This document shows positions 13,550 through 23,015 of a stretch of DNA of 64,000 nucleotides, one piece after another; the stretch's first letter is position 1, and the number at the start of each line of letters is the position of its first letter. The stretch is taken from the NCBI GenBank assembly GCA_003415625.1, contig PYIU01000007.1, forward strand, positions 1-64,000, written 5' to 3'. The notes beneath the pieces were generated by a model. The model was given only the letters and a program-made list of their open reading frames with translations. It was not told the DNA's origin and made no database searches. The position numbers and the translations under genes are program-made. The stretch is from Aquanectria penicillioides. Its lineage: Eukaryota > Ascomycota > Sordariomycetes > Hypocreales > Nectriaceae.

Positions 13550-16500
13550 ATATATCCCTTTAGCTTAAAGGTATAGCCTTTAGGCTAACCTTTAGAATTA
13601 TTAAGGCTTTATTTTCTTCTTTTAATTTCTACTTTTAGTTTTAGGCCAGTCTTACTAAAAGGTTAATAAGCTTTAGCTATTAAATAAAAGACTTAAAGGC
13701 CTTTTGCAAAAGGCTTTTAATAAAACTATTAGCTAATAGTTAGGCTAATAGAGTATAAATAATATTAATTTAATCTCTTATAACTTTTTAATAAAGCTAA
13801 TAGTTATATATATTAATATACTAAAGCTTTATATATAGCTAAATAAGCTTCTCTTTAATTAAGTAAATAGTTTACTTATTATTATATTAAATAGTTATTT
13901 AAAAAGGAAGGGCAACTTTTTAGCAAGCAATTAATAAATATAGATTAATATATAGGGATAAAATAAGGCAGCTTATAAATAGGGCTTCTTTAGCTACTTG
14001 CAATAAAGCTAATAACTTAGCTTTTATTATTAATATTATTATTATATTTTGCTTATTAGCTCTTTAAAAGGTTATACCATTAAAAAGGCTTATAGTAAAT
14101 GCTTATAAACTTTAATAGTTTAGTAAGTTATTAGTAAAACTAATATTAAAAGCTATTAAAAGGCTATTATCTTTATTATTAGGCTTAGCTTTATACTATA
14201 AGGAAAATCCCTATATTTATATAAAATACTAAAGGACTTAATCTATAGCCTTATAATACTTAAGGCCTAAATTTTAATTAAATTATACTAGCTTGCTTAC
14301 TGTAAAGGCAATATTTAGCTAAATTATAATTGCAATATATATAATAGTGCTAACTTTCTACTAGTATAAGTTAATTAGTTATAGGGTTGTATTACTATTA
14401 AATAAAAGAAGCTCTTTAAGTGCTATTAAAGTCTTATGCCTAAAGTTTAATAAAAAATCAATAAGTAATTAATAGGCCTTATTAATATAAATAGATTAAA
14501 AAAGCTAAAGCTATTAGATTGCTTTATTATAAATAACTTTAATATCTAAAAACTAATAAAAGGGCTTGCCTTCTTTAATATAATAGAGTTTTTAAAGGGA
14601 TTTAATTAACTTAATTGCCTTACTTTTTTTAGGGTCTTTAGGTAGTAAAGAATATAGTTATCTATATAAAAAAAAAAGATAATTTCTTTATATAGCTAAT
14701 AGCAGTCTTTATTAAATACTTAATAAAAGCCTAATAAATATAGGCCCTTTTTAAAATATTGCTGCTATAAAAGAAATAACTATTTAAGGCTATATAGGGC
14801 CTTTTAAAGCTTAAGGATAATATTAGGTTTTTAATATTTAATTAGCATTTCTATATAAATATTTTTATTAAGGTCTATATATATAAAGGCATTAACTGCA
14901 TTATATTATAGTATCTTATAGTTAAAGCAATTAGCTAAAGCTATAAAGGTTTAAAATAACATTTTAATTAAGGTAGCTATATAAATATCTTGCTTATCTT
15001 TTAGCTGCTAATTGCTATAAATTACTAACTATACCTTAATCTTAATAAAGTAGCTATATTTATTAAGCTTATATATATATACTTAATAGTAGCTAAATAC
15101 TTAATAATTATTTGCTACTACTTTAGCTACCTTAACCTATAAGCCTGCTTCTTTATAGCTCTAAAGGTAGAAGGTTTTAGCTATAATTAGCTGGCCTTTA
15201 TATAGATATTTATTTATTTAAGTATAAAAGCTAGAAAGCTACTTTAATAAATATTAGGGCATTTTAGCAAATAGCCTTTCTATAAGGGGTTTTTCCCTTT
15301 TGCAAGTAAAAATAACTTTACTATATATATAATTAAAAGAGCAAGTTAAGCTTCTCTTTATTAGCTTTAATAAAAAGCTAGCTAAATTACTTTCTTTAAT
15401 TTAATAGAAGTGTTTATAATGCTTTTGCCTTTATAGGCTATTTACTAAAAATGCAGCTTTAAATAATATTTTAGGCATTACTCTTTTAAAAACAATTTAA
15501 TAAGCATTTAATAGCTTTATTCCTTTAGTATTATTATTATTCTATTGCCTTTATCCCTTTACATTTAAATAGATAGCTAAAGTATAAAAAAAGGCTAATA
15601 GAGGTAATTGCAAAAATATAAAAATAACTTTAAATTTAAAAGTAGTATAAATAGACTATTTAATAGAGGCTTAATAAGTATTTACTTCCTTTTTACTAGC
15701 CTTTATATACTTTAAACTATTAAAATTAAATAAGATTTTATTTAATTTCTTATCTAAAAGCTATAATAACTATAGTAAAGGTTTCTATATTACTGCAAGT
15801 AGCTCTTAAATGCATTTCTATATTGCTTTTAAGTCTTCTTTTAATAAATTATTCTAAAGGGTCTTTAAATGCCTATTAAATAGCTAGCATTTATTAAAGG
15901 TTATATCTCTTAAGGTTATTACTTCTTTTAATAATAGGTTTTAAATCTAAAAGGAATTACTTAATATATATTCTATAAAGAATTTAATTTAAGCTTATAG
16001 AGCCTGCCTTTAAAGATAGTTTTAATAGAGCTATATATCTACTATTAGTATAAAGGCTTTATAGCTATATAATTATAAATAAAATAGATTAGATTTTACT
16101 ATACTATTAGTATAGTATTATAAGTAAAACACTTTATAGAAAGACTTTTAGCCTTAATAAGCACTTAATAAATAATTATAAAAATAAATAGCTACTTTAA
16201 TAGTCTTTAGCTAAAGGTATACTAAAAGCTTAATTACTGCTTTTATTATATAGCTTTTCTTAATAATAACTGCTATAATGCATTTAGTGCCTTTATTTTA
16301 GGCTTAAGTATTTAATATAAAGGGCTTGCATTAAATCCTTATTGCCTTTATTTTAGTGGCTATTTAATAATAAATTGTTAAAAGCTTATTATTGCATTTA
16401 AAGACCTTTACTATAGCCCTATATTGCACTTCTATTATCTTAATAAAGCTTATAAAGGCAGTTTAAATTATAGATATTAATTGATCTATAGTATAATAAT

Positions 16501-18633
16501 TCTATATATAGCTAAAGGCTTAATCTACTATAATCTATATTAATATATAGCCTTTATATTTTAACTCTATTAAATAAAAATTAAAGGCAATTTACTCTTT
16601 TAGCTCTACCCTTTTAATAGCTTCTTAAAGTATTTAGCAGACTGCTTAATAAGCCTTTACTACCCTATAGATATTGCAGTTAACTATTATAATCCTTTAA
16701 GGGCCTTAAGGGTTATTTAGCTTTAGCCTAATGCCTTAAGTAGCATTTAAAAGGTACCTAAAAACATTTAGGCTTAAGTAATTAAATTGCTAATACTATA
16801 TATATAAATTCCCCTTAAGGGGCCTCTATTAGGTCTATAATATATATTTTTAAATATAGCATTAAGCTAATAAGCAATTAGTAAATAATACTTAAGGGGC
16901 TAATAACTTATTTTTATTAAAGTGTATATATTTTAAAACCTATTGCCTATAGATCTCTTTAATTTTACTAAAGTAGCTACTATTAGCCCTATATAGGCAA
17001 TTGCTATTAGGTTTTATATTTTACTAAAACCTTTATTTTTTTAGCTATAAAAAGAATATTAAGTTTAATATTAAGGCTCTATAAAAGGCAATATTAAATA
17101 GTTAAAAGGTTATTAGTAAACTATTAATAGATTATAGGGTTATTATAGCATCTTTATAACTATTAATTAAAATTAATTCTATTTTTAATTATAGAAAGTT
17201 TTCTATTAAAGCTGCCCTTAAATTATACATTTATATAGTATCTCTAAAAATATATATTAATGCCCTTAAGTCTAAAAGATAGCTCTTTTATAGTAAATAT
17301 AACTTAATAATTATTAGGCAGGCATTTATTATTACTTTTCTTTAGTAAAAGCTTAATATTTAATATTATTATAAATTACTTAATATAAGCTTTTTTATTT
17401 AATTTATAACTTTATTACTATTCCTTTTAATACATTCCTTAATTAAGGCCTCTATTGCTTAATTAAGCTACTATCTTTAAGGTTATATCTTTAAAAAGGT
17501 ATAATAGCATTTAGCTAAAGGGTAATAATTGCTAAAATAAATAAAGCACTATATATTTATACTATTAATAGCATTTAGTAATTATACTCTTTTTCCTTAA
17601 GGCTTTACTAAAGGTTTATTAGCTCTTTTACTTTCTTTATAATAATAATAAAATGCTTTTAATATAACCTTTCCTTAAGTTAAAACTGCTAGGCTATTAA
17701 TAAATACTTAATAAATAGCTCCTAAAACCTTTATAATTAATAAGGTATTTACAATAGCTTTATTTAACTTTATAGTATTATATATATTAATTTAAAACTT
17801 AAGAGATATACCTTTTAATATTATAATTAAGTCTTTAAACTATTAGCTTACTTTTATTGCTTCTTAAAGCTTTATTACTTAAGCTTTTTAAATTGCCTTT
17901 TTCTAAAGGATAAGCTAATTGCCTATACCCTTATAGATTATAACTTAAGATTAATAGAGTTTTACTAGCAATTTATAGAAAGTTTAATAAGCTTTATATA
18001 TATATTTATTTTTTACTTAAATAAAATAGTTATATAAAGCTTTTATTTATTTAGCTAATACCTTTTCTATTAAATAGTAATAGCAATATAAAAAAGGTAA
18101 AATAGTTTATTAAATCTAATCTTAAATAATTACTATTTTCTTTTAAAGGGCTATATATCTTTTTAATTAATATTTATAATTAATCTATAGTATATTAAAT
18201 ACTATTAAGCCTATATTTATAAGATTAATAACTTTAATTACTTTAGTTAAGGACTTTTTGCTATCTATTAAGCAAAGGGTCTTTAATTTATAGTTAATTA
18301 TAAAGGTGCTTAATGCTATAGTTAATATAAAGGCATTTATAGCTAATAGTATACCCTTTCTTTAGCTAAAGGACTTAAGGTCTAAAGGGATTAGCTCCTT
18401 AATAATAAAAAGGGGCTTTTTAGCTATTTTAAGATTAATATAGAGCTAAAGGTCTTAAGTAATAGCCTTTATTTTTAGAGTTAAATACTAAAAGATTTAA
18501 TTATTATTAATAATTAGCTTAATTAAAATAACTAAAGTTATTATTATTAAAAGACTAGCAATTAATTAGCAATTTAAGTAAAGAAGGTATATATATAGTA
18601 AGGGCATATAGTATATATTTAACTATTAATTAT

Positions 18634-18857
18634 TGAATAGCTTATATAATTACTTAATAACTTTAACTATCTATATATTTATTCTATTTTCAATCTAGCT
18701 CCCCCCTTTTAGGTTAGGGGGGTCTATCTTTCCTTTTATTCCTAATATAGGCTAGCTAACTAAAGGCTTGGCGAGCCTTCTTTAAGTCAGTCCTAACAAC
18801 TCCCTATTTCTTATATAACTTCCTAAAGCATAAGTGTTCTAATATGCCTTCAATCCA
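18634..18857 (-). repeat. 5' LTR of copia element 2, lightly mutated
   Basis: 224 bp, partner of 13326-13549, but with many more C and G retained (CTCCCCCC, TTGGCGAGCC, CAATCCA). On the minus strand it starts TGGATTGAAGG and ends GCTATTCA. It is the end of the element nearest the gene island, so mutation is weaker toward the genes. Confidence 0.88.
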
Positions 18858-19265
18858 ATAATACCTTAGATAAAAGATATATTGTTAAGCAATAGACTAA
18901 CGCTTAATAAATTAAAGCTTATATATAATATATAAGTTACCTAAAGACCTATTTTATATTACCTTAATTAGCTAACCCTTATAAATACCTATATTAATAA
19001 TATATTATTAAATATAATAAAGGACTTATCTTTAAAGGTAAGTTTAATTGCTTAAAAGACTAATGCTATTAAATTATTACTAATATAAATAATTTACCTT
19101 AAACCCCCTTTATTAATAATATATTTTATTATTTATAAATATTAAAATATAATACTTAACTACCTTATAATAAAGTTTAAACTAAATTATTATAGTTTAG
19201 CTAGCTGGCTTAATTAATTAAACTGCTATATATATTAAGTTTGCAATTATTTAATTGCTAGAGTT
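18858..19265. other. AT-rich remnant next to the gene island
   Basis: About 400 bp of AT-rich sequence with the composition of the RIP-mutated repeats and no ORF or terminal repeat that I can identify. It runs without a gap into the stop codon of the APH-like gene at 19266, so either an old insertion lies directly at that gene's 3' end or the mutated domain stops exactly there. Confidence 0.6.
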
Positions 19266-20147
19266 TTAAAAATCTCCCCACCACTTCTGGCGCACAATCT
19301 CCATCTCTAGCTCTTTAGTATGCGCATCAATAAAGCTGTTTAACCTGCCTTGCCACCACTCCCGAGTACGATTTCCATACCATGCGGACGTATATTCCCA
19401 ATAAAACGGATACCACCCTGAAAATTCCCAATCAATAATACCAACAACCTGCGTTCCATGAAGTAAGATATTGCAAGGATTCAAATCACCATGTGTAAAT
19501 ACAGGAGGCGGCCACAATCCATTCTGCTTGGTGATCATGGCTTCGATTTCCTCATAGTTCTTCTCACCCTTACGGTCAGGGTAGTCTTCAAGTTGGAATC
19601 CATCCCGAAGCCAGCTGTGGAAGTCTTGGATTGTTTGAAACGGGCCGAATCGGGGCCTGGCATGGGGAATCCGAGAGTCATACAAGGTACTGTTAACACA
19701 GCTCTCCACTTTGATGCCAGGTGGCGTCAGTGATCTTAGCTCGTTTAACATACGGCGAAGTTGAGCAAGTATGGTCTCGCGATCGATCTCAGACAAGGTC
19801 ATCCATGTTTCGGCGAGGACAGAGCCTTTTATGCGCTCCATTACAATGTAGGCGCGGTTGTTGTAAACGAAGGAGCAGTGTACTCGCGGTACGGGAATAG
19901 ACGTGTTTGTGGAAATGAACTGCATTGTCGCGGCTTCGGTAAGATGGACCCAAGGACCAGTCTTGACGACAAGATTCGGAGAGATTGGCCGGACGAAGCC
20001 ATCTAGGTTGTAGCAATGCGCCGTTGTCCGAAGCGCGAGCAGGGTTAAAAGGCGCCGAAAGCGAGTGTTTTTGATGGCCATATGTTCAGTGCCGACATGC
20101 TGAGTTAGCGTATTATCGATAGGTGCTGTGTATAGCATGGCTCTCAT
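19266..20147 (-). CDS. APH family (aminoglycoside phosphotransferase-fold) kinase-like protein
   Basis: A single uninterrupted 293-residue ORF of the large fungal APH/choline-kinase-like family. The catalytic Brenner motif HGDLNPCN is at residues 219-226, with the catalytic Asp at 221. The metal-binding motif GIIDWEFSG lies at 236-244 (Asp 239), followed by a WYPFYWEYTSAW segment typical of fungal members. The N-lobe contains VVKTG near 60 and a conserved IPVPRV at 84-89. Family members are predicted cytosolic small-molecule kinases; the substrates of the expanded fungal groups are unknown, and antibiotic resistance should not be assumed. Length matches the family, so it looks complete and intact. 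The stop codon borders AT-rich relic sequence. A later Met (residue 23) is an alternative start. Confidence 0.85.
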   Translation of the reverse strand: MRAMLYTAPIDNTLTQHVGTEHMAIKNTRFRRLLTLLALRTTAHCYNLDGFVRPISPNLVVKTGPWVHLTEAATMQFISTNTSIPVPRVHCSFVYNNRAYIVMERIKGSVLAETWMTLSEIDRETILAQLRRMLNELRSLTPPGIKVESCVNSTLYDSRIPHARPRFGPFQTIQDFHSWLRDGFQLEDYPDRKGEKNYEEIEAMITKQNGLWPPPVFTHGDLNPCNILLHGTQVVGIIDWEFSGWYPFYWEYTSAWYGNRTREWWQGRLNSFIDAHTKELEMEIVRQKWWGDF

Positions 20148-20867
20148 AGCATAGCAAGCGATTGTATGTCATGTGGAGTAGCAATGTCGAAACTGCATCA
20201 AAGTTGGACGAGGGGCGAGTGCACATAAAATATGGTGGCTGATGCATGAGCAATCAGGTGCCCAAATTATGTCAGCATCCTTATCAACAGTACAGGGTTA
20301 TGGTTTTAGCCAGATAAGGCTCAGGCTGCTACATTTGCACTATTCCTAATACAGCGATTGTAAAAACAAGTAGTTTGGGTTTACCGGGGTCGACGATAAA
20401 ATTAACAACTTACGAGACGAATATGACAGCAATAAGATAGAGAAATCTGTCAGCTTGTTTTAGGTGAGCTTGGCCCGCTGACAGGGATGAAATAGTGGAC
20501 GGGATACATTGGAGGATCTGGTCTTTCTACAGAAGTGCACTGCATTGTTTGCCTATTTGCCGCCAGTTGCTTGTGTTAACTAAATGTTAGCCATAATTGT
20601 CTGTCAGGTGGGATCATGATCTCCACTACGGATACGTCCATGATTTATTAACCTCAACGTTTCGCGCGCGCGTAACACGATAGGCGCAATGCGATGGCCA
20701 ATCGGATGAAGTTCTATTTTTGGCAGGGCTATCACCAACAGCATGATCATAAGGAGGAGGATGGTTAAAAGGGCCGCTGCCAGTCTGATCATCTCGCTCA
20801 TTTCGCTCCCCAAGACGCAATATTTAACATTCCCTTCTCATTTTCTTACTGTAATACGTCCTTGAGC
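20148..20867. other. Intergenic region between APH-like and DUF6914-like genes
   Basis: This divergent intergenic region must hold the promoters of both flanking genes. A TATTTAA at 20821-20827 lies about 45 bp before the start codon of the plus-strand gene. A minus-strand 69-codon ORF (20604-20813) with one hydrophobic segment is present, but nothing supports its being expressed. Confidence 0.5.
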
Positions 20868-21444
20868 ATGGTCGGCAACAAGGATCGGCTGTACATTGGC
20901 CTCTACCCGAGCGGAGTTGTCAATAATGAGGAGCGAAAGTCAGGCCACTTCAATCATCAGTACTCCTAAGGCTGCTCTAACGTATTGCATTAGATATCAT
21001 TGGGGCTTCCTCATAGGCCCCAAGATGGAGGTACAACCAGAAGTTCCTGGTATGCGGTACCATGTCAAGAATACTCCATTTCAGGGCTGGGTGTATGAAG
21101 AAATCCCTTTGAGAAATGTCAGGACCACTGCCAGTCTCTTGGCACGAATCATGATTGCAAAAGTTGAAGATAAGGAGCGGCTTATTGAGATATTCCGAGT
21201 AACACCGGTTGTCCAGAACGATCCTAATTGGCGCTGCCGTACATGGGTTGCCGACGCATTAAATAGGATTGCACAAGATGGGCATACTGTGGGTACAGCA
21301 GAGTTAGACTGGGCGAAGATTGAGGCATTCGCTCGTAAATACGTCGCGAAGAAGGCTGGCAATGGAAGATATAGTCATGGTACGGATATGTCGCAACCTA
21401 AGCCGACTTGGGATATGATTGAGGGGAGAGAGACTGTGCCGTAG
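20868..21444 (+). CDS. DUF6914-like fungal protein (two exons)
   Basis: Exons 20868-20938 and 20994-21444 give 173 residues. The intron (20939-20993, 55 bp) has GT..AG ends and a CTAAC branch site 14 bp before the acceptor. Splicing joins NNEERK to YHWGFLIGPK, restoring the usual N-terminus beginning MVGNKDRLYIGLYPSG; the longer unspliced frame from 20896 lacks it. Conserved blocks are PGMRYHVKN, GWVYEEIPL, RTTASLLARIMIAKVED, DPNWRCRTWV and a C-terminal KPTWDMIEG. These match a common fungal family that I recall as DUF6914, of unknown function and probably cytosolic. It has no signal peptide or membrane segment. It appears intact. The intron is inferred from sequence only. Confidence 0.8.
20939..20993 (+). 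other. Intron of DUF6914-like gene
   Basis: Donor GTCAGG, branch GCTCTAAC, acceptor CATTAG, 55 bp, phase 2. The donor is not a strong consensus, but it is the only one that gives both the right phase and the family's YHW sequence at the junction. Confidence 0.75.
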
Positions 21445-21935
21445 TTAAGTGATTGTAGCCGAGGATCTGGTGCTCGTCGATGGGGTTAGACTTAAAAAGG
21501 GACCACTAACCTAAGTCCCCCAACTGGAGGGATGGTCAGCCCTGATGATGTTTCCGGATGGCGTTCTAGTCGATTGGATCTCATGTTATTAGATTGACTT
21601 CGATATCATCGTAATTATCTTCAATCCGAGCCTCGACCTGCTTCATCGCGAGCACTGGCGTGCGCGTGGATTTGCTGTCGGTATGGTTCCAGCCTGACTG
21701 GATCCATCCCCGTGTCGGCCATCATAACCCGTCACATGGTGGTATTAAGCCACGCTGTGTGCCACATCCGTGAGCTGCCGCCAGGGCATAGAAACTCGAT
21801 GTGCTTGGGGCACGGCTCGGCCACCTTGCATCGCTCGACTGGCAGCACCTACACAAACGTCATGTGGCTGATGTGCAAAATCTATCAGCTACCATGAAGC
21901 TGCCATATTCCTTCGTCCGGGAATTTTAGAGATCA
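21445..21935. other. Intergenic stretch
   Basis: Normal base composition. The only ORF (21712-21897, 61 codons, plus) has no recognisable features and is probably chance. I see no RNA gene, terminal repeat or clear promoter. Confidence 0.5.
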
Positions 21936-22595
21936 GTGTTTAAAAGAATGCTGCAGACCGGGACAAGAATAGTGCATCCAGACCCATGCGAGAGCGACGC
22001 TTCTAGCTTATTAATGCCGGCATCATCATCATCATCATCTCTGTCAGACTCAATTATTTCAGATCGAAAGGGTCAAGTTTCTCGTGAGAGAGATTCTAGA
22101 ATAGGTTTCTCGACGAAGAGTCTCCCTGTTGACGTCACACCAAAGCACTCTGACTTGGTACAGTTGACACATTCACAGTCAAACTTGGGGGAGTCTCGTC
22201 ATATTGTGATGACGATGGGCCATGCAGTTTCTGGAATCGTCACTTTTAAGGAATTGTCTCGCATTTAGATCGCTAGCCCGACCAACTTTGAGATTGAGTA
22301 TTCAGCGTGTGTGGACCTAGGCCAAGACGGAGATCTCCTCCCATACCTAAACTATACCGTTACATGGCTTACTGCTGGTGACGTTCCTAAGAGTAGCACA
22401 GAGATCACGTTGGGCTCGGGAGGGAAGGATTACAGATGCTCGTACACCTTGAACCAAGAGAAATGTATTTATTTCTCGTCTAAAGCATCTATTCTCAAGA
22501 TCAGCCTTGGTGCAGGAATCGATTCGAGGTACAGGGAAAGGCTTTTCTCATGGCTTAATTCGTCAATTGGAGGTGGTTGGACAAGTGAGGCCTGA
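21936..22595 (+). pseudogene. Unknown protein, two in-frame halves split by one TAG
   Basis: Frames 21936-22268 (110 codons) and 22311-22595 (94 codons) are in the same phase. They are separated only by a TAG at 22266-22268 and an open stretch reading IASPTNFEIEYSA. Read through, they give about 215 residues. There is a Ser-rich low-complexity stretch, PASSSSSSLSDS, from an ATC/TCA microsatellite near 22020. A C-terminal half with conserved-looking hydrophobic and Trp residues follows (LNYTVTWLTAGD, SSIGGGW). The first ATG is at 21948. TAG could derive from CAG by a C to T change. I do not recognise the family. It may be a recently killed gene or a chance pair of frames, and no intron cleanly removes the stop. 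Confidence 0.45.
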
Positions 22596-23015
22596 CTTTT
22601 ATTCGCTGGTCCGGGAGCTCAGTGCGGGATTTTAAGCCACTCTAAATGTCGAGGAGAAGTTCTCTCCATCAGTCAAGAATTCTAGCTAATAAATAAGATC
22701 CTTTTTACTATAACTATATTTAATCTCTACTTTTGTCTTTTAAAATAAAATAAAAAAGTTAAGAAACTAATCTTTTATTTTAATATAAATAGCTTAAAGT
22801 AGTCTTTATTTAAATAAAGTAAATCCAAAATCTCTTATAAGGTCTTAATGCAAGTAAATAAAGTTAAACAAAGACGGGTGATATGCTAGCTTGCACAATA
22901 GGCTAGTCGCCGCTGCGGCAAAAAATTCAGCAGTAATCGCAGTCGCCGCGGTTACTGAGTGTCACATATCCGTATATAACGCACCGGCCGTGCGCTTCCG
23001 CACCGTTGTTACACT
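22596..23015. other. Short AT-rich relic and GC-rich palindromic segment
   Basis: About 22685-22870 is AT-rich like the RIP-mutated repeats, a small transposon relic inside the island. It changes abruptly at about 22873 into a GC-rich segment reaching 23015. That segment holds the imperfect palindrome at 22931-22957: arms CAGTAATCGC and GCGGTTACTG with a 7-base loop and one T/C mismatch. This could be part of a DNA-transposon end or a small MITE. It also lies downstream of the PEX1 pseudogene. Confidence 0.45.
22931..22957. repeat. Imperfect inverted repeat (hairpin)
   Basis: Ten-base arms, CAGTAATCGC and the reverse complement of CAGTAACCGC, around the loop AGTCGCC. The single arm mismatch is a transition. 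Confidence 0.6.

Larger units (their letters stand above)
13326..18857 (-). mobile_element. Complete RIP-degraded Ty1/copia LTR retrotransposon
   Basis: Direct 224-bp repeats (13326-13549 and 18634-18857) flank 5.1 kb. The minus strand reads a copia RT. VNAFIYIDLNKNIYIEM near 14840-14895 is the decayed form of DVVNAFLNADLDEEVYVEMP. FFFYIDNYIL near 14650-14690 is the decayed FFYVDDIVF catalytic box. A purine-rich AAAGGGATATA on the minus strand directly precedes the 13326-13549 LTR and is a plausible polypurine tract. So 18634-18857 is the 5' LTR and 13326-13549 the 3' LTR. All frames are broken by TAA/TAG. Confidence 0.88.

Noticed and set aside
20604..20820. Small membrane protein gene between APH-like and DUF6914-like genes
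   Set aside because: Two minus-strand frames overlap here, one with a hydrophobic segment. No homologue was recognised and the region is a short divergent promoter region.
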